Below the pieces are notes generated by a model. It was not told where the DNA came from, searched no databases, and saw nothing but the letters and a program-made list of their open reading frames with translations. DNA of 64,000 nucleotides from Nereida sp. MMG025. Its GTDB lineage: Bacteria; Pseudomonadota; Alphaproteobacteria; Rhodobacterales; Rhodobacteraceae. Positions within the stretch are counted from its first letter, which is position 1. Every line of letters starts with the position of its first letter. The stretch lies in the NCBI RefSeq assembly GCF_021654165.1, contig NZ_JAKFZN010000002.1:1-64000 (forward strand), in the 5' to 3' direction. Both the position numbers and the translations under genes were made by a program. This document shows positions 1 to 9,673 of the stretch, piece by piece.

Positions 1-101
1 ACCCTGTTTCTTAACAAACCGCCGCTCACGGCAAATGTTACAGCCCCGCGAAGTGTTACAGACTGCGCTCTTCTTTTGTTTCAAAATATCCTGCAGGGGG
101 C

Positions 102-124
102 CTGGGGGATGCAAAATCCCCCAG
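102..124. repeat. Perfect 9-bp hairpin
   Basis: CTGGGGGAT and ATCCCCCAG form a perfect 9-bp stem around a 5-nt loop. No T-run follows on either strand, so this is not a standard intrinsic terminator. Read on the minus strand it is followed by a C-rich tract and then GGATATTTTG, a layout I associate from memory with short intergenic elements in Rhodobacterales. It may act as a transcript end stabiliser or be a dispersed palindromic element. Confidence 0.6.
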
Positions 125-168
125 TGGCGCACCACCAAATCCAGCCCAAAAAACCCGTCGGACAGGGC

Positions 169-210
169 GTATGGCCTAGCGTCTGCTCACGGTATGGCAA
201 TGCGTCAGAC
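169..210 (+). repeat. 42-bp dispersed repeat, copy A
   Basis: This is one of three copies in the window. It matches the reverse complement of 61767-61808 exactly over 42 bases and differs from 26058-26099 at three adjacent positions. Within the unit the block TATGGC-N3-GCGTC occurs twice, about 22 bases apart, so the element is itself built from two half-repeats. It lies upstream of the first gene, in a spacer. Confidence 0.9.
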
Positions 211-290
211 ACTTTGGCGCAACCAGTGTGTTCCCCGCGCCCGCCAAAAGCCGTATTGCCGCCGGCCTGCAGACCTGATTTGGTCGGCCG

Positions 291-1481
291 ATGCTAAGTG
301 CTTTCATTCTGTCGGTCGTGGTTTTGACGGGCGCGCTGTTGATCTGGCCGCGTGTGGCGAATGCCCCGATCTGGCGCGCGACCATCACGCCCTTGGCGTC
401 GATTATCGGCAGCGGCTTTCTGGTTCTTGGCCCGATCCTAGACGTCAGTTTCGGAGGGTATGCGCCTTTGGTCATGATCGGCCTATGCGCCGTAGCCTAT
501 CTTTTCGGTAGCGCGATCAGGTTCAACATCACCGATATCGCAAACGGGGCCGCAGCATCGCCCCTTTTGAGCAAACTTGAAACCGCCGCGTCAGGGGTGC
601 TGGCTTTTGCCTTCATTATATCTGTTGCCTATTATCTTAATCTGTTTGGCGCTTTCGGCGTTAGCCTGACCGCTTTGGACGATCCGTTTCACGCCAATTT
701 GCTGACGACATCGGTCTTTATGTTGATCCTGTTCACGGGCATGACGCGTGGCTATGCGGCTTTGGAACGGATGGAGCAAGTCTCGGTCGGGCTGAAGCTG
801 GCGATCATTGCCGGGTTGATCTTTGGCCTTGCGGTGCATTTTGGAAAGGTCAGCGGCCAGCATGCTTTGCATTTTGAGGCCCCGCAGGTGACGGGATGGG
901 CCGCGTTTACCTTGATGGCGGGTCTGATTGTGACGGTTCAGGGGTTTGAAACCTCCCGCTATCTGGGCGCCACCTATGATGCGCCCATGCGGGTCCGCTC
1001 TATGAAATTGGCGCAGTGGGTCTCGTGTGTGATCTACGTCGTCTACATCGTGCTTTTGACCTATGCGTTCGACGCGGGGTCATTGTCTTTGGATGAGACC
1101 GCGATCATCGCATTGATGCAGGTGGTTGCGCCGATCCTTCCATTGCTTTTGGTTGTCGCTGCGCTGAGTGCGCAATTCAGCGCGGCGATTGCGGATACCA
1201 GCGGGTCTGGTGGATTGGTTTATGAAATGAGCAACGGGCGCGTTCCCGAAAAGCTGGCCTATGCCCTTTTGGTGGGCATCGGTATCGCGCTGACATGGAC
1301 TGCCAACATATTTGAGATCATCAGCTATGCGTCGCGCGCCTTTGCGCTGTATTACGCCATTCAATCGGGTATGGCCGCACTCCGTGCCTGGCACGCAGGG
1401 CGGCTGGCAAAGGCAGGGCTGTTCGGGTTTATGTCCCTCGTGGGTCTGGTGGCCGCAGTGATCGGGACATCTGTCGAATAA
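291..1481 (+). CDS. Polytopic inner-membrane protein, transporter-like
   Basis: The 396-residue protein is almost entirely hydrophobic, with about eleven membrane segments spread from residue 1 to the C-terminus. Near residue 40 there is a glycine-rich GSGFLVLGP stretch that resembles the unwound first helix of APC-superfamily amino-acid permeases, and a second polar break near residue 220 (VQGFETSRY). On that basis I infer a secondary transporter in the inner membrane, but I cannot name the family or substrate. The ATG at 291 has only a weak purine-rich stretch before it. The next gene, an AraC-type regulator, starts 48 bp downstream on the same strand and might control it. Confidence 0.6.
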   Translation: MLSAFILSVVVLTGALLIWPRVANAPIWRATITPLASIIGSGFLVLGPILDVSFGGYAPLVMIGLCAVAYLFGSAIRFNITDIANGAAASPLLSKLETAASGVLAFAFIISVAYYLNLFGAFGVSLTALDDPFHANLLTTSVFMLILFTGMTRGYAALERMEQVSVGLKLAIIAGLIFGLAVHFGKVSGQHALHFEAPQVTGWAAFTLMAGLIVTVQGFETSRYLGATYDAPMRVRSMKLAQWVSCVIYVVYIVLLTYAFDAGSLSLDETAIIALMQVVAPILPLLLVVAALSAQFSAAIADTSGSGGLVYEMSNGRVPEKLAYALLVGIGIALTWTANIFEIISYASRAFALYYAIQSGMAALRAWHAGRLAKAGLFGFMSLVGLVAAVIGTSVE

Positions 1482-1529
1482 CGTGCAGATGCGCATCAAG
1501 GGGCCAAAGCGTGTCTTGACCTTTGCCCC

Positions 1530-2438
1530 GTGACAGACACTTCTCACCCCATGCCCAAGCGTTACGCCGAGATTTACCCGTCCCTTCCGCTGCTCAATAG
1601 CGAGGCGATGCAACATATGTCAGCGGCGTCTTTGATGTCTGTGCGCTATTTCCAGGCCCAACCTGACACAATGCCCGAAGATGTTTTTGCAGAGCATCAT
1701 GTGCTTTTGAACATATGCCAGACACCGCACCGTGTGCAGAACCGCAGCGATGGCGAGATGCGGGACTTCACGATCGAACCCAACGAGATCATCGTGACCC
1801 CTGCGGGCATGCGATCGGGGTGGCGGTGGTTTGGCACATCGGATGTGATCATCGTCACACTGGACCCGGGCAAGGTGCAGGATTTTGCGCAAAAGGAATT
1901 GGGGATGATCCTGGACCGTCAGCAACTGGTCGATCTGCCCCAGTTCAAGGATGCCGATCTGGTCGCCGCTGGCGTGATGTTGCGCGATGCGTTGGAGCAG
2001 GATGATCTGACATCGGGTGTCATGTTCGAAGCGATGAGCCGCGTTTTATTGGTCAAGCTGCTTCAGAAATACGGGCGTAGGCGTCCCGAGGAGGTGGCGT
2101 TGAGTGCCAAGTTCACATCAGCGCATTCCAGTCGGGTTCTGGCCTATATCCGTTCTCATCTGGATCAGACGATTGGTCTGGACGATCTGGCGCGCGAGGC
2201 GGGTATGTCGCCATCGCATTTCAGTCGCGTGTTCAAAGAAACGCTTGGATCGACGCCGATGCAATATGTGATGGCCTACCGGATCGAGCAGGCGATGAAG
2301 ATGATGGGGGATGCCGCGCGGCCCTTGGGCGAGGTGGCGTTGGCGTGTGGTTTTGCCGATCAGGCGCATTTCTCGCGCAGCTTTAAGCAGATTACGGGAC
2401 AAACGCCGCGGGCGTTTCGTGCAAATCAGAGCGCGTAA
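1530..2438 (+). CDS. AraC/XylS-family transcriptional regulator
   Basis: A 302-residue DNA-binding regulator with the classical layout: an N-terminal sensor/cupin-like region (about 1-190) and a C-terminal double helix-turn-helix (about 195-300). The first HTH contains LDDLAREAGMSPSHFSRVFK and the second LGEVALACGFADQAHFSRSFK, ending in the family-typical GQTPRAFR. The start is uncertain: a GTG at 1530 opens the frame, and an ATG at 1551 gives MPKRYAEIYP; neither has a clear Shine-Dalgarno. An imperfect stem (GGGGCCAAAG with CTTTGCCCC, 1500-1529) ends just before the GTG. The gene precedes a secreted hydrolase gene on the same strand, so that gene is a plausible target. Confidence 0.92.
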   Translation: MTDTSHPMPKRYAEIYPSLPLLNSEAMQHMSAASLMSVRYFQAQPDTMPEDVFAEHHVLLNICQTPHRVQNRSDGEMRDFTIEPNEIIVTPAGMRSGWRWFGTSDVIIVTLDPGKVQDFAQKELGMILDRQQLVDLPQFKDADLVAAGVMLRDALEQDDLTSGVMFEAMSRVLLVKLLQKYGRRRPEEVALSAKFTSAHSSRVLAYIRSHLDQTIGLDDLAREAGMSPSHFSRVFKETLGSTPMQYVMAYRIEQAMKMMGDAARPLGEVALACGFADQAHFSRSFKQITGQTPRAFRANQSA

Positions 2439-2556
2439 AAGCAGGAATATGCAAAAACCGAGCAGGGGCTTTCAAGTATAGCGGCAGGTGGTGCCGTATT
2501 TCTTGTGTCATCGGGCAAGACGCCCACCCACACAGATACTTGAAAGAGAGACCGAG

Positions 2557-3516
2557 ATGAAAGTTTTTGCATTGACCACCGCCGCCGCTTTGATGGCTTC
2601 CACTGCTGCGATTGCCCAAGTCGAGATCCGCAGCTTCACATTTGAAAATGAAGGCGCAACGCTGGCGGGCACGCTGTATCTGCCCGAAGGTCACGATGGA
2701 TCGGCCCTGCCCACAGTGGTGGTGACAGGCGCATGGACATCGGTGGAAGAGCAGATGCCAAGCCTTTATGCCGAACAGACGGTCGAGCGCGGTTTTGCGG
2801 CTGTCACCTTTGATTTTCGCGGTTGGGGTAAATCGGGTGATTTGCCAGGCAACACGCGCTTTGTAGAAAGCCCTGCGGCCAAGACATCCGACATTCGTGC
2901 CGCCTTCGAATTTGCGGCCTCCCTGCCCGAAGTGGATGGCATGCGGATGAATGGTTTGGGCATCTGCGCATCGGCGGGATATATGGTAGATGCGGCTGCG
3001 GGCAATGAACTGGTGCAGCGCGTGGGCCTTGTGGCCCCATGGCTGCAAAACGCCGAGATTGTGAATGCCGTCTATGGCGGTGAAGAGGCCGTGCAGGGCC
3101 TGATCGAGATGGGCCGCACGGCTGAGGCCGAAGGCGGGCAGATCATCCCTGCCGCGGGCGACGTCGGCGCCGAAGGTGTGCTGATGCCATTCGGCGGCTA
3201 CTATTATGAGGCCGACCGCGGCGCCATTCCTGCCTATGACAACCAGTGGAACAACGCAGGGTGGGAAGGCTGGCTGACCTATCACTCCGCGGACAATGCC
3301 GAACGTCTGACGCAGCCTTTGGCCATCGTACACTCTGAGGCTGCAGCGATCCCGCAGGGCGTGCGCACGTTCCTTGAAGGCTTTGCAGGCGAGGCGACGT
3401 TGCAGATGTTGGAAGAGGTCACACAGTTTGATTTCTACGACAACCCCGAGGATGTGACCCGCGCTGCGGACACTGTTGCCGCACACTTCGCCGCAACCTC
3501 TGGCACAGACCGCTAA
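2557..3516 (+). CDS. Secreted alpha/beta hydrolase
   Basis: The 319-residue protein starts with a typical signal peptide (MKVFALTTAAALMASTAAIAQ), so it should act in the periplasm. The fold markers follow: an early strand with PTVVVTGAW, the FDFRGWGKSG stretch seen in hydrolases and peptidases, and a nucleophile elbow GLGICASAGY near residues 133-142. Either Cys137 (G-x-C-x-S, as in dienelactone-hydrolase-like enzymes) or Ser139 (C-x-S-x-G) could be the nucleophile. A C-terminal HFA stretch may carry the catalytic His. The ATG at 2557 is chosen over an upstream in-frame ATG because it begins the signal peptide and has GAAAGAGAG just before it. The substrate is unknown. Confidence 0.85.
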   Translation: MKVFALTTAAALMASTAAIAQVEIRSFTFENEGATLAGTLYLPEGHDGSALPTVVVTGAWTSVEEQMPSLYAEQTVERGFAAVTFDFRGWGKSGDLPGNTRFVESPAAKTSDIRAAFEFAASLPEVDGMRMNGLGICASAGYMVDAAAGNELVQRVGLVAPWLQNAEIVNAVYGGEEAVQGLIEMGRTAEAEGGQIIPAAGDVGAEGVLMPFGGYYYEADRGAIPAYDNQWNNAGWEGWLTYHSADNAERLTQPLAIVHSEAAAIPQGVRTFLEGFAGEATLQMLEEVTQFDFYDNPEDVTRAADTVAAHFAATSGTDR

Positions 3517-3698
3517 AGGATGCAGCCTTGCGCGTCACACAGATGCGCGGGGCCAGCACTTCACATCAAACGAAAAAGAAAACCCGATAGAATCCCTTAT
3601 GCCCGCGACAGCACATATGACGTCGCTTGGTTACGCGTGGAACCCTTTGGAAAGCGGCCTGCTGGCCGAAAACGGCCGCAATGATCTGTGGGAAGTTT

Positions 3699-3734
3699 GG
3701 GGCGCCGTGCAGATCAGGCATGGCGCCCTTTTTT
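3699..3734 (+). terminator. Intrinsic terminator downstream of hydrolase
   Basis: An 11-bp stem (GGGCGCCGTGC with GCATGGCGCCC, one G-T pair) with a 7-nt loop is followed by six T residues on the plus strand. It lies about 183 bp after the hydrolase stop and just before the convergent yejF stop codon. The 3517-3698 stretch has no convincing gene; it is either a long 3' untranslated region or a small RNA gene sharing this terminator. Confidence 0.8.
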
Positions 3735-3744
3735 CAGGGTGTGG

Positions 3745-5355
3745 TCAGATCGCCACCGCGTCAGAGCTTTCCAGATCGAAGGCGGCCGCCATCAAAGCGC
3801 GGGTGTAGTCGGTTTTGGGCGCGTCAAAAATCTGATCGCGGTCGCCCATTTCCATCACGTCGCCGCGTTTCATCACGATCACCTTATGCGACAGCGCGCG
3901 CACAACTTTGAGGTCGTGGCTGATAAAGATATAGGCCAGCCCGTATTTCTGTTGCAGGTCGCGCAACAGGTCCACGATCTGCACCTGCACTGTCATATCA
4001 AGGGCCGAGGTCGGTTCGTCCAGCACAACCAGTTTGGGGCGCAGGATCATGGCACGCGCAATCGCCACGCGCTGGCGTTGGCCGCCTGAAAATTCATGCG
4101 GGTAGCGGTCCATCGTGGCGGGATCGAGGCCCACCTCTTGCATGATCTCGGCCACCATTTCGCGTTTGTCGCGGCCCGGTTCCACACCGTGCACGCCAAG
4201 CCCTTCGGCGATGATCTGATAGATCGACATGCGCGGGGACAGCGAGCCAAAGGGGTCTTGAAACACGATTTGCATATCACGGCGCAACGGGCGCAGGCGG
4301 CGCTTTTGCCATGTGTGAATATCAGCACCCTGAAAGTTGATTGTGCCTTCGGAACTGATCAGGCGCATCATCGCCAGCGCGAGGGTCGTCTTGCCAGAGC
4401 CCGACTCCCCCACAATCCCGATGGTTTCGCCTGCGCGGACTTCAAGTGTGGCGTCGTTCACCGCTTTTACGTAACCCACGGTGCGTTTGAGCAGACCGCG
4501 TTGGATGGGAAACCAGATTTTCAGGTTTTCGGTATGGGCCACCACGGGCGCATCGGCTGGCACAGGCACAGGCACGCCCACCGCCTCTGCCCCCAAAAGC
4601 ATTTGCGTATAAGGGTGTTGAGGGTTGTCGAAAATGTCGGTGGTGATGCCTTCTTCAACGATCTCGCCATCTTTCATGACACAGACCCGGTCGGCAAATT
4701 TGCGCACGATGGCGAGGTCATGGGTGATGAAGAGCATCGACATGCCGAGTTTCGTTTTGAGGTCGGCCAGCAGTTCGAGAACCTGCGCCTGAATGGTCAC
4801 GTCAAGGGCCGTTGTCGGCTCGTCCGCGATCAGAAGTTCAGGGCCATTGGCCAGTGCCATCGCGATCATCACGCGCTGGCGTTGCCCGCCGGAAAGCTGA
4901 TGGGGATAGCTGGTCAGACGGTTTTCCGCGTCATGGATGCCCACCTGTTGAAGCAGTTCCAGCACTTTGCGCCGCGCGTCGCCCCCGCGCAGCCCTTGGT
5001 GCAGCGCGATGGATTCGGTGAGTTGTTTTTCCAGCGTATGCAGCGGGTTCAGCGAGGTCATCGGCTCTTGGAAGATAAAGCTGATGTCATTACCGCGCAC
5101 TTTGCGCAGCAGCTTTTCCGATGCACCGACCATTTGCTGACCGTCATAGGTGATTGAGCCGCCGATGGTGGCGCTGTTGGGCAAAAGGTTGACCGTGGAC
5201 AGCGCGGTGACCGATTTGCCAGAGCCGCTTTCGCCAACAAGGGCCACCGTCTCGCCTTTGTTCACGTGAAACGTGACGCCTTTTACCGCACGGCTTGAGG
5301 TGCCGTCCTGACGGAAATCAACCGTTAGGTCGCGGACATCGAGAACCGCACTCAT
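3745..5355 (-). CDS. yejF: Peptide ABC transporter, duplicated ATPase YejF
   Basis: A 536-residue protein with two complete ABC ATPase domains in one chain, which power the YejABEF importer from the cytoplasmic side. The first domain has Walker A GESGSGKS, signature LSGGQRQR and Walker [13 protein letters not shown]; the second has [16 protein letters not shown] and [12 protein letters not shown]. The fusion and the neighbours match the YejF type, in which both nucleotide-binding domains are joined. The ATG at 5355 overlaps the yejE stop by 4 nt (ATGA), implying translational coupling. It is the last gene of the operon and converges on the hydrolase gene. YejABEF in enterobacteria takes up microcin C and peptides; here a peptide substrate is inferred. 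Confidence 0.93.
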   Translation of the reverse strand: MSAVLDVRDLTVDFRQDGTSSRAVKGVTFHVNKGETVALVGESGSGKSVTALSTVNLLPNSATIGGSITYDGQQMVGASEKLLRKVRGNDISFIFQEPMTSLNPLHTLEKQLTESIALHQGLRGGDARRKVLELLQQVGIHDAENRLTSYPHQLSGGQRQRVMIAMALANGPELLIADEPTTALDVTIQAQVLELLADLKTKLGMSMLFITHDLAIVRKFADRVCVMKDGEIVEEGITTDIFDNPQHPYTQMLLGAEAVGVPVPVPADAPVVAHTENLKIWFPIQRGLLKRTVGYVKAVNDATLEVRAGETIGIVGESGSGKTTLALAMMRLISSEGTINFQGADIHTWQKRRLRPLRRDMQIVFQDPFGSLSPRMSIYQIIAEGLGVHGVEPGRDKREMVAEIMQEVGLDPATMDRYPHEFSGGQRQRVAIARAMILRPKLVVLDEPTSALDMTVQVQIVDLLRDLQQKYGLAYIFISHDLKVVRALSHKVIVMKRGDVMEMGDRDQIFDAPKTDYTRALMAAAFDLESSDAVAI

Positions 5356-6458
5356 TGAAATGTCTTTCTGGGGTCGAACGCGTCGCGCACCCCTTCGAAG
5401 ATGAACACGAGAAGCGACAGCATGATCGCAAAGGTGAAAAAGTTGGTAAACGCCAGCCACGGGGCTTGCAGGTTGCGTTTGGCTTGCAGCGTCATTTCAC
5501 CAAGCGACGGGGCCGATGCGGGCAGGCCGTAGCCCAGAAAGTCGAGCGTGGCGAGGCCGCCGATGGTGCCTGTGATGATGAAGGGCAGCATGGTCAGCGT
5601 GGCTACCATCGCGTTGGGCAGCATGTGGCGGAACATGATGGTCCAGTTGGAGACCCCAAGCGCCTGGGCCGCGCGGACATATTCAAAGTTGCGCGCGCGC
5701 AGGAATTCCGCGCGCACCAGCCCCACAAGCGCGGGCCAGCCGAATAGCACCATCAAGAACACAAGCATCCCTATACTTCGCCCAAAAATGGCGAACATGA
5801 TGATGATGACGTAAAGCGACGGGGTCGCACCCCAGATCTCGAGCACACGCTGGAAGATCAGATCCAACCAGCCACCGAAAAAGCCCTGCACCGCGCCTGC
5901 GATGATCCCGATGACAGAGGCAAAGCTGACCACAACGATGGTAAACAGGATCGACAGGCGGAAGCCGTAGATCGTGCGCGCCAGGACATCGCGCGTGCCT
6001 TCGTCGGTGCCTAGCCAATGGGTGGCATCGGGGGGCGACGGGGCGGGGCGGTCAAGGGTGTTGGGCGTGTCATAGCTGAACGGGATGATCGGCCAGATCA
6101 TCCAGCCTTTCATGAAATCAGGGTCATCAAATGTGCCCGCATTAATCTGTTCTATGATGCCAACGGGATCATCAAAACAGTCGATCACACCGCCTGAGCG
6201 GATCAGGCATTTGACCTCATCATCGCGGTAGATGGCTTCGGTCCTGAAATCACCCCCAAAGGCGGTTTCGGGATAAAAGCTAAAGATCGGCATGCGGTAT
6301 TCGCCGCGGTAATTCACGAGGATCGGTTTGTCGTTCGCGATAAACTCGGCAAACAGCGACAGCACGAAAAGAAAGGTGAAAATCACCAACGACCAATAGG
6401 CGCGGCTGTTGTTGCGGAAATTGCGCCAGCGGCGCTGGTTGAGCGGTGAAAGCATCAT
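5352..6458 (-). CDS. yejE: Peptide ABC transporter permease YejE
   Basis: A 368-residue inner-membrane permease of the DppC/OppC class. A first membrane helix near residues 25-42 is followed by a long periplasmic segment of about 120 residues, typical of YejE, and then by five C-terminal helices. The cytoplasmic EAA loop is visible as [20 protein letters not shown], where the ATPase docks. It overlaps yejB by 4 nt upstream and yejF by 4 nt downstream. With YejB it forms the heterodimeric pore of the importer. Confidence 0.92.
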   Translation of the reverse strand: MMLSPLNQRRWRNFRNNSRAYWSLVIFTFLFVLSLFAEFIANDKPILVNYRGEYRMPIFSFYPETAFGGDFRTEAIYRDDEVKCLIRSGGVIDCFDDPVGIIEQINAGTFDDPDFMKGWMIWPIIPFSYDTPNTLDRPAPSPPDATHWLGTDEGTRDVLARTIYGFRLSILFTIVVVSFASVIGIIAGAVQGFFGGWLDLIFQRVLEIWGATPSLYVIIIMFAIFGRSIGMLVFLMVLFGWPALVGLVRAEFLRARNFEYVRAAQALGVSNWTIMFRHMLPNAMVATLTMLPFIITGTIGGLATLDFLGYGLPASAPSLGEMTLQAKRNLQAPWLAFTNFFTFAIMLSLLVFIFEGVRDAFDPRKTFQ

Positions 6459-7540
6459 GTCTTGCGGCTTTCAAAGTCGATGCGCGGGTCGACCAGCACA
6501 TACATCAGGTCAGAGATGATCCCCATCAACAGGCCCACAAGGCCGAACACGAAAAGCGTGCCAAAGATGACAGGGTAGTCACGGGCGACGGCGGCTTCAA
6601 AACCCAGACGCCCCAACCCATCAAGCGAAAAAATCACTTCGATGATCAGGCTGGAGCCGAAGAAAATGCTGATAAACGCCGCAGGGAAGCCTGCGATTAC
6701 AATCAGCATCGCGTTGCGGAACACATGGCCATAAAGCACGCGTCCTTCTTCCAGCCCCTTGGCTTTGGCGGTGGTGACGTATTGTTTGTTAATCTCGTCC
6801 ATAAAGCTGTTTTTCGTCAGCAAGGTGAGGGTGGCAAAGCTGGCGATGGTGCTGGCGATGATCGGCAAACAAATGTGCCACAGATAGTCGGTGATTTTGC
6901 CCCAAAGCGTGAAGTCCTCCCACCCGTCGGATGTGAGGCCGCGCAGCGGGAAAATGCTGAAGTAAGACCCCCCCGCAAAAAGGACCAGCAAAAGGATCGC
7001 AAACAAAAACCCAGGGATCGAATAGGCCACGATGATCGCGCCCGAGGTCCATGTGTCAAAGGGTGTGCCATCGCGCACGGCCTTGCGGATGCCCAATGGG
7101 ATCGAGACGATATAGGCGATCAGCGTCGACCAAAGCCCGAGGGTAATAGAGACAGGCAGCTTTTCGGCGACCAGTTCAAACACACCAATCGAGCGGAAGA
7201 AACTTTCCCCGAAATCGAGGCGCATATAGTCCCACATCATCAACAAGAAGCGTTCCAGCGGTGGTTTATCCAAACCGAACTGTTCTTCCAACTGGGCGAT
7301 GAACTTGGGGTCCAGCCCCCTGCCCCCTTGATAGCCATCTTCGCTTTCGATGCCAGAGGCACCATCGCCCGCACCCGAGCCTGTCACACCTGCCAGAACA
7401 TCCCCTTCGCCTTCAATCTCGGCGATGATCTGTTCGATGGGGCCGCCCGGCACAAATTGCACCAGTGTAAAGTTGACGATCATCACCCCCAAAAGGGTCG
7501 GGATGATCAGCAACAGCCGTCTGAGGATATAGGCGCCCAT
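6455..7540 (-). CDS. yejB: Peptide ABC transporter permease YejB
   Basis: A 361-residue permease of the DppB/OppB class. It starts with the usual [21 protein letters not shown] helix and has the EAA-loop sequence [20 protein letters not shown]. Between residues 42 and 75 there is a flexible Gly/Ser/Asp-rich periplasmic insertion ([18 protein letters not shown]), more extended than in Opp/Dpp permeases but consistent with YejB. It follows yejA after 26 bp and overlaps yejE by 4 nt, so all four genes are probably co-transcribed. Confidence 0.92.
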   Translation of the reverse strand: MGAYILRRLLLIIPTLLGVMIVNFTLVQFVPGGPIEQIIAEIEGEGDVLAGVTGSGAGDGASGIESEDGYQGGRGLDPKFIAQLEEQFGLDKPPLERFLLMMWDYMRLDFGESFFRSIGVFELVAEKLPVSITLGLWSTLIAYIVSIPLGIRKAVRDGTPFDTWTSGAIIVAYSIPGFLFAILLLVLFAGGSYFSIFPLRGLTSDGWEDFTLWGKITDYLWHICLPIIASTIASFATLTLLTKNSFMDEINKQYVTTAKAKGLEEGRVLYGHVFRNAMLIVIAGFPAAFISIFFGSSLIIEVIFSLDGLGRLGFEAAVARDYPVIFGTLFVFGLVGLLMGIISDLMYVLVDPRIDFESRKT

Positions 7541-7566
7541 GTGTTAGCTTTGGTTCTCTGCTGCGT

Positions 7567-9492
7567 TTATCGTTGGAAAGCGCCTGCGTCGCGCAGGGCC
7601 TCATATTTTTCTTCGTTAGACCACCAGAAGTCGCGCACGCCAAGGGCCAAGGTGGGCAATTCTTCGGGATGTTCGTAATAATCGTAGTAGGCGACCCAAT
7701 GGGACGGGTTATACCACGCGGGCACGATAAAGCGTTCAGCGCGCATCAGACGGTCCAGCGCGCGGGCCGCCCCGATGAATGTTTCCGCGTCCCCTTCGAA
7801 CTTCAGGCTTTCGAGGATCTTGTCAGCGGCTTCATTGCCAAAGGCGGCAGGGTTGAAAATACCTTCCAGCCGATCCTTGCTGCCAAAGCGTTGTTCATAC
7901 CCCAAACCCGGACCATAGGCGGTGATGTAATCGTCAAAGACCATGTCGTAATCCAACTCGCGGGTCAGTGCGGTGTATTGGGCAGGATCGACACGGTTGT
8001 AGGTTGCCTCAACCCCCAGACGTTTAAGGTTTTCGACATAAGGCAGGATCAGGCGGTCCATCTGCGGGTTGCCTTCAAGAATATCAAGTTTCAGCGTTTC
8101 GCCATCCTTGCGGCGGATGCCGTCATCGCCCACGTCCCAACCCGCTTCATCCAGAAGGGCAGATGCGCGGCGCAGATTGGCACGGTCAAGCTGACGTGTG
8201 CTGCTTTCGTGGGGCATTACAACCTCATCGGTCAGAAGCGCGGGATCAATCAGGTCAGACACCGATTGCAGGATTTCCAGCTCTTTGCCCGTTGGCACGC
8301 CCGTCGCGGCCATTTCGGTGTTTTGCCAAAAGCTGCTGCGTTGGTTGAACAAACCATACTGCAAGGTCTCATTCGTCCACGTGAAGTTATACATCAGGCC
8401 CAAGGCCTCGCGCACGCGGATGTCTTGCAGATGCGGTTTGGTCAGGTTGAACGCAAAACCGCTGGCCCGCGGCAGGGACCCATTGGGCAGTTCCTTTTTC
8501 ACAGCGCGCCCGTCGTTTAGCGCAGGGAAGTCGTATTGCGTGGCCCAGATTTTGCTGTCGGTCTCTGTACGGAAGGTGACACTGCCGGCCTTGAAGCCCT
8601 CAAACGCGGCGTTGCTGTCGCCAAAATATTCCACGCGGATGCGGTCAAAGTTGTGGCGGCCGATGTTGATGGGCAGGTCTTTACCCCAATAATCAGGGTT
8701 GCGTATGTAGCTGACCGAGCGGCCAAAATCGACCTTGTCGACCATGTAAGGGCCACTGCCCAGAACCGCCGTGGGGCCACTTTCATCGATGCGCGTGCCT
8801 GTTTCTTCGAACCATGCTTTGGAAAACACTGCGTTGCTGCCCATCTGCGGGATCAGCCCATCGCGCGGCACGCCCTCGCGGAAGGTGTATTTGATACGGC
8901 GTTCATCAAGCGCCACGGCACTTTCGACCAGCGCGTTCAGGGCTTCGCGGTAGCTGACAAACGCCTGTTCCATCAAGAGCGACCACGTGAATTCCGCGTC
9001 ATAGGCTGTCAGCGGTGTGCCATCGGAAAACCGTGCTTCAGGACGCAGATGGAAGATCACCCAATCGCGGCTTTCGGGGTATTCGATCTTTTCGGCCAAC
9101 AGGCCGTAATCGGTGTTGGGATCATCGAGTGCGGTTTCCATCAATCGTTCCACCATAACCGATGCAAGCGCCGCAGGATCACCTTTGCGCGAAAACGGCA
9201 TCATGGAATTGAAGGTGCCGACAGTTGCGACCGAATACTCGCCGCCTTTGGGCGCATCGGGGTTCACGTAGCTAAGATGCGGGAAATCCTCTGGGTATTT
9301 CGGCTCTCCGATGGTGGAGTAGAAATAGGAGGTGATGATCTTTTCATCCTCGGCGACCGCTTGCGACACCGTCCAGACCAGCGCCACTACGATCAAAGAG
9401 GCCGCAAGCCACAGCTGTTGGACGAATGGGCGGGTCGCGGCGCGTGCTTGTGCCTGCGCCTGAATCTGTGTCGAGCGGGAAAAATGGATCAT
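7567..9492 (-). CDS. yejA: Peptide-binding protein YejA of the ABC importer
   Basis: A 641-residue solute-binding protein (SBP family 5) that captures peptides in the periplasm for YejBE. The N-terminus has a long basic leader followed by a hydrophobic core (LWLAASLIVVALVWTVSQAVA) that ends near residue 48. The mature part shows family-5 features such as YVNPDAPKGGEY, GSGPY and FNLTKPHLQDIRVREALGL. The ATG at 9492 is preferred to one 12 nt upstream because GAGG lies at the right distance from it. It is the first gene of the operon yejA-yejB-yejE-yejF. Confidence 0.93.
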   Translation of the reverse strand: MIHFSRSTQIQAQAQARAATRPFVQQLWLAASLIVVALVWTVSQAVAEDEKIITSYFYSTIGEPKYPEDFPHLSYVNPDAPKGGEYSVATVGTFNSMMPFSRKGDPAALASVMVERLMETALDDPNTDYGLLAEKIEYPESRDWVIFHLRPEARFSDGTPLTAYDAEFTWSLLMEQAFVSYREALNALVESAVALDERRIKYTFREGVPRDGLIPQMGSNAVFSKAWFEETGTRIDESGPTAVLGSGPYMVDKVDFGRSVSYIRNPDYWGKDLPINIGRHNFDRIRVEYFGDSNAAFEGFKAGSVTFRTETDSKIWATQYDFPALNDGRAVKKELPNGSLPRASGFAFNLTKPHLQDIRVREALGLMYNFTWTNETLQYGLFNQRSSFWQNTEMAATGVPTGKELEILQSVSDLIDPALLTDEVVMPHESSTRQLDRANLRRASALLDEAGWDVGDDGIRRKDGETLKLDILEGNPQMDRLILPYVENLKRLGVEATYNRVDPAQYTALTRELDYDMVFDDYITAYGPGLGYEQRFGSKDRLEGIFNPAAFGNEAADKILESLKFEGDAETFIGAARALDRLMRAERFIVPAWYNPSHWVAYYDYYEHPEELPTLALGVRDFWWSNEEKYEALRDAGAFQR

Positions 9493-9593
9493 TGCGCACC
9501 TCATATTATCGGCTGTCTGTGCCTTAAAATGAAGCTAAGTGCGCAAAAGTCGAATATTCAAGCCGCAAACGACGCAAATCATCGAAACGTGAG

Positions 9594-9656
9594 AGGCACG
9601 CGAGGTGCCTTAAATGACAAACGCGCGCCAGGTTTCCCTGACGCGCGGTCTTTTTT
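9594..9656 (+). terminator. Two hairpins ending in a plus-strand T-run
   Basis: A small hairpin (AGGCAC with GTGCCT, 9594-9610) is followed by a larger one (CGCGCGCCAGG with CCTGACGCGCG, one mismatch, 9622-9647) and TTTTTT at 9651-9656. Both flanking genes are on the minus strand, so the T-run points the wrong way for the cytochrome gene, although the same stem read on the minus strand is followed by a weaker TTTGTCATTT. It may be bidirectional, or the end of an unlisted small plus-strand RNA. Confidence 0.6.
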
Positions 9657-9673
9657 CGGTCAAATCGGCTGGC

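Larger units (their letters stand above)
1..290. other. Left-edge non-coding stretch
   Basis: I see no convincing gene here. Short open frames exist, but they run through a hairpin and a dispersed repeat and have no ribosome binding site. The stretch holds a perfect 9-bp inverted repeat (102-124) and one copy of a 42-bp repeat (169-210), both listed separately. The 3' end of a gene lying further left may be just outside the window. Confidence 0.6.

Noticed and set aside
3601-3808. Short plus-strand frame after the hydrolase
   Set aside because: It reads through the intrinsic terminator and into the end of convergent yejF, so it is unlikely to be translated.
6446-7678. A 410-codon plus-strand open frame opposite yejB
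   Set aside because: It runs exactly antisense to yejB and the end of yejA, has no ribosome site or domain, and its composition (His/Arg/Gln-rich) is that of a shadow frame in GC-rich DNA.
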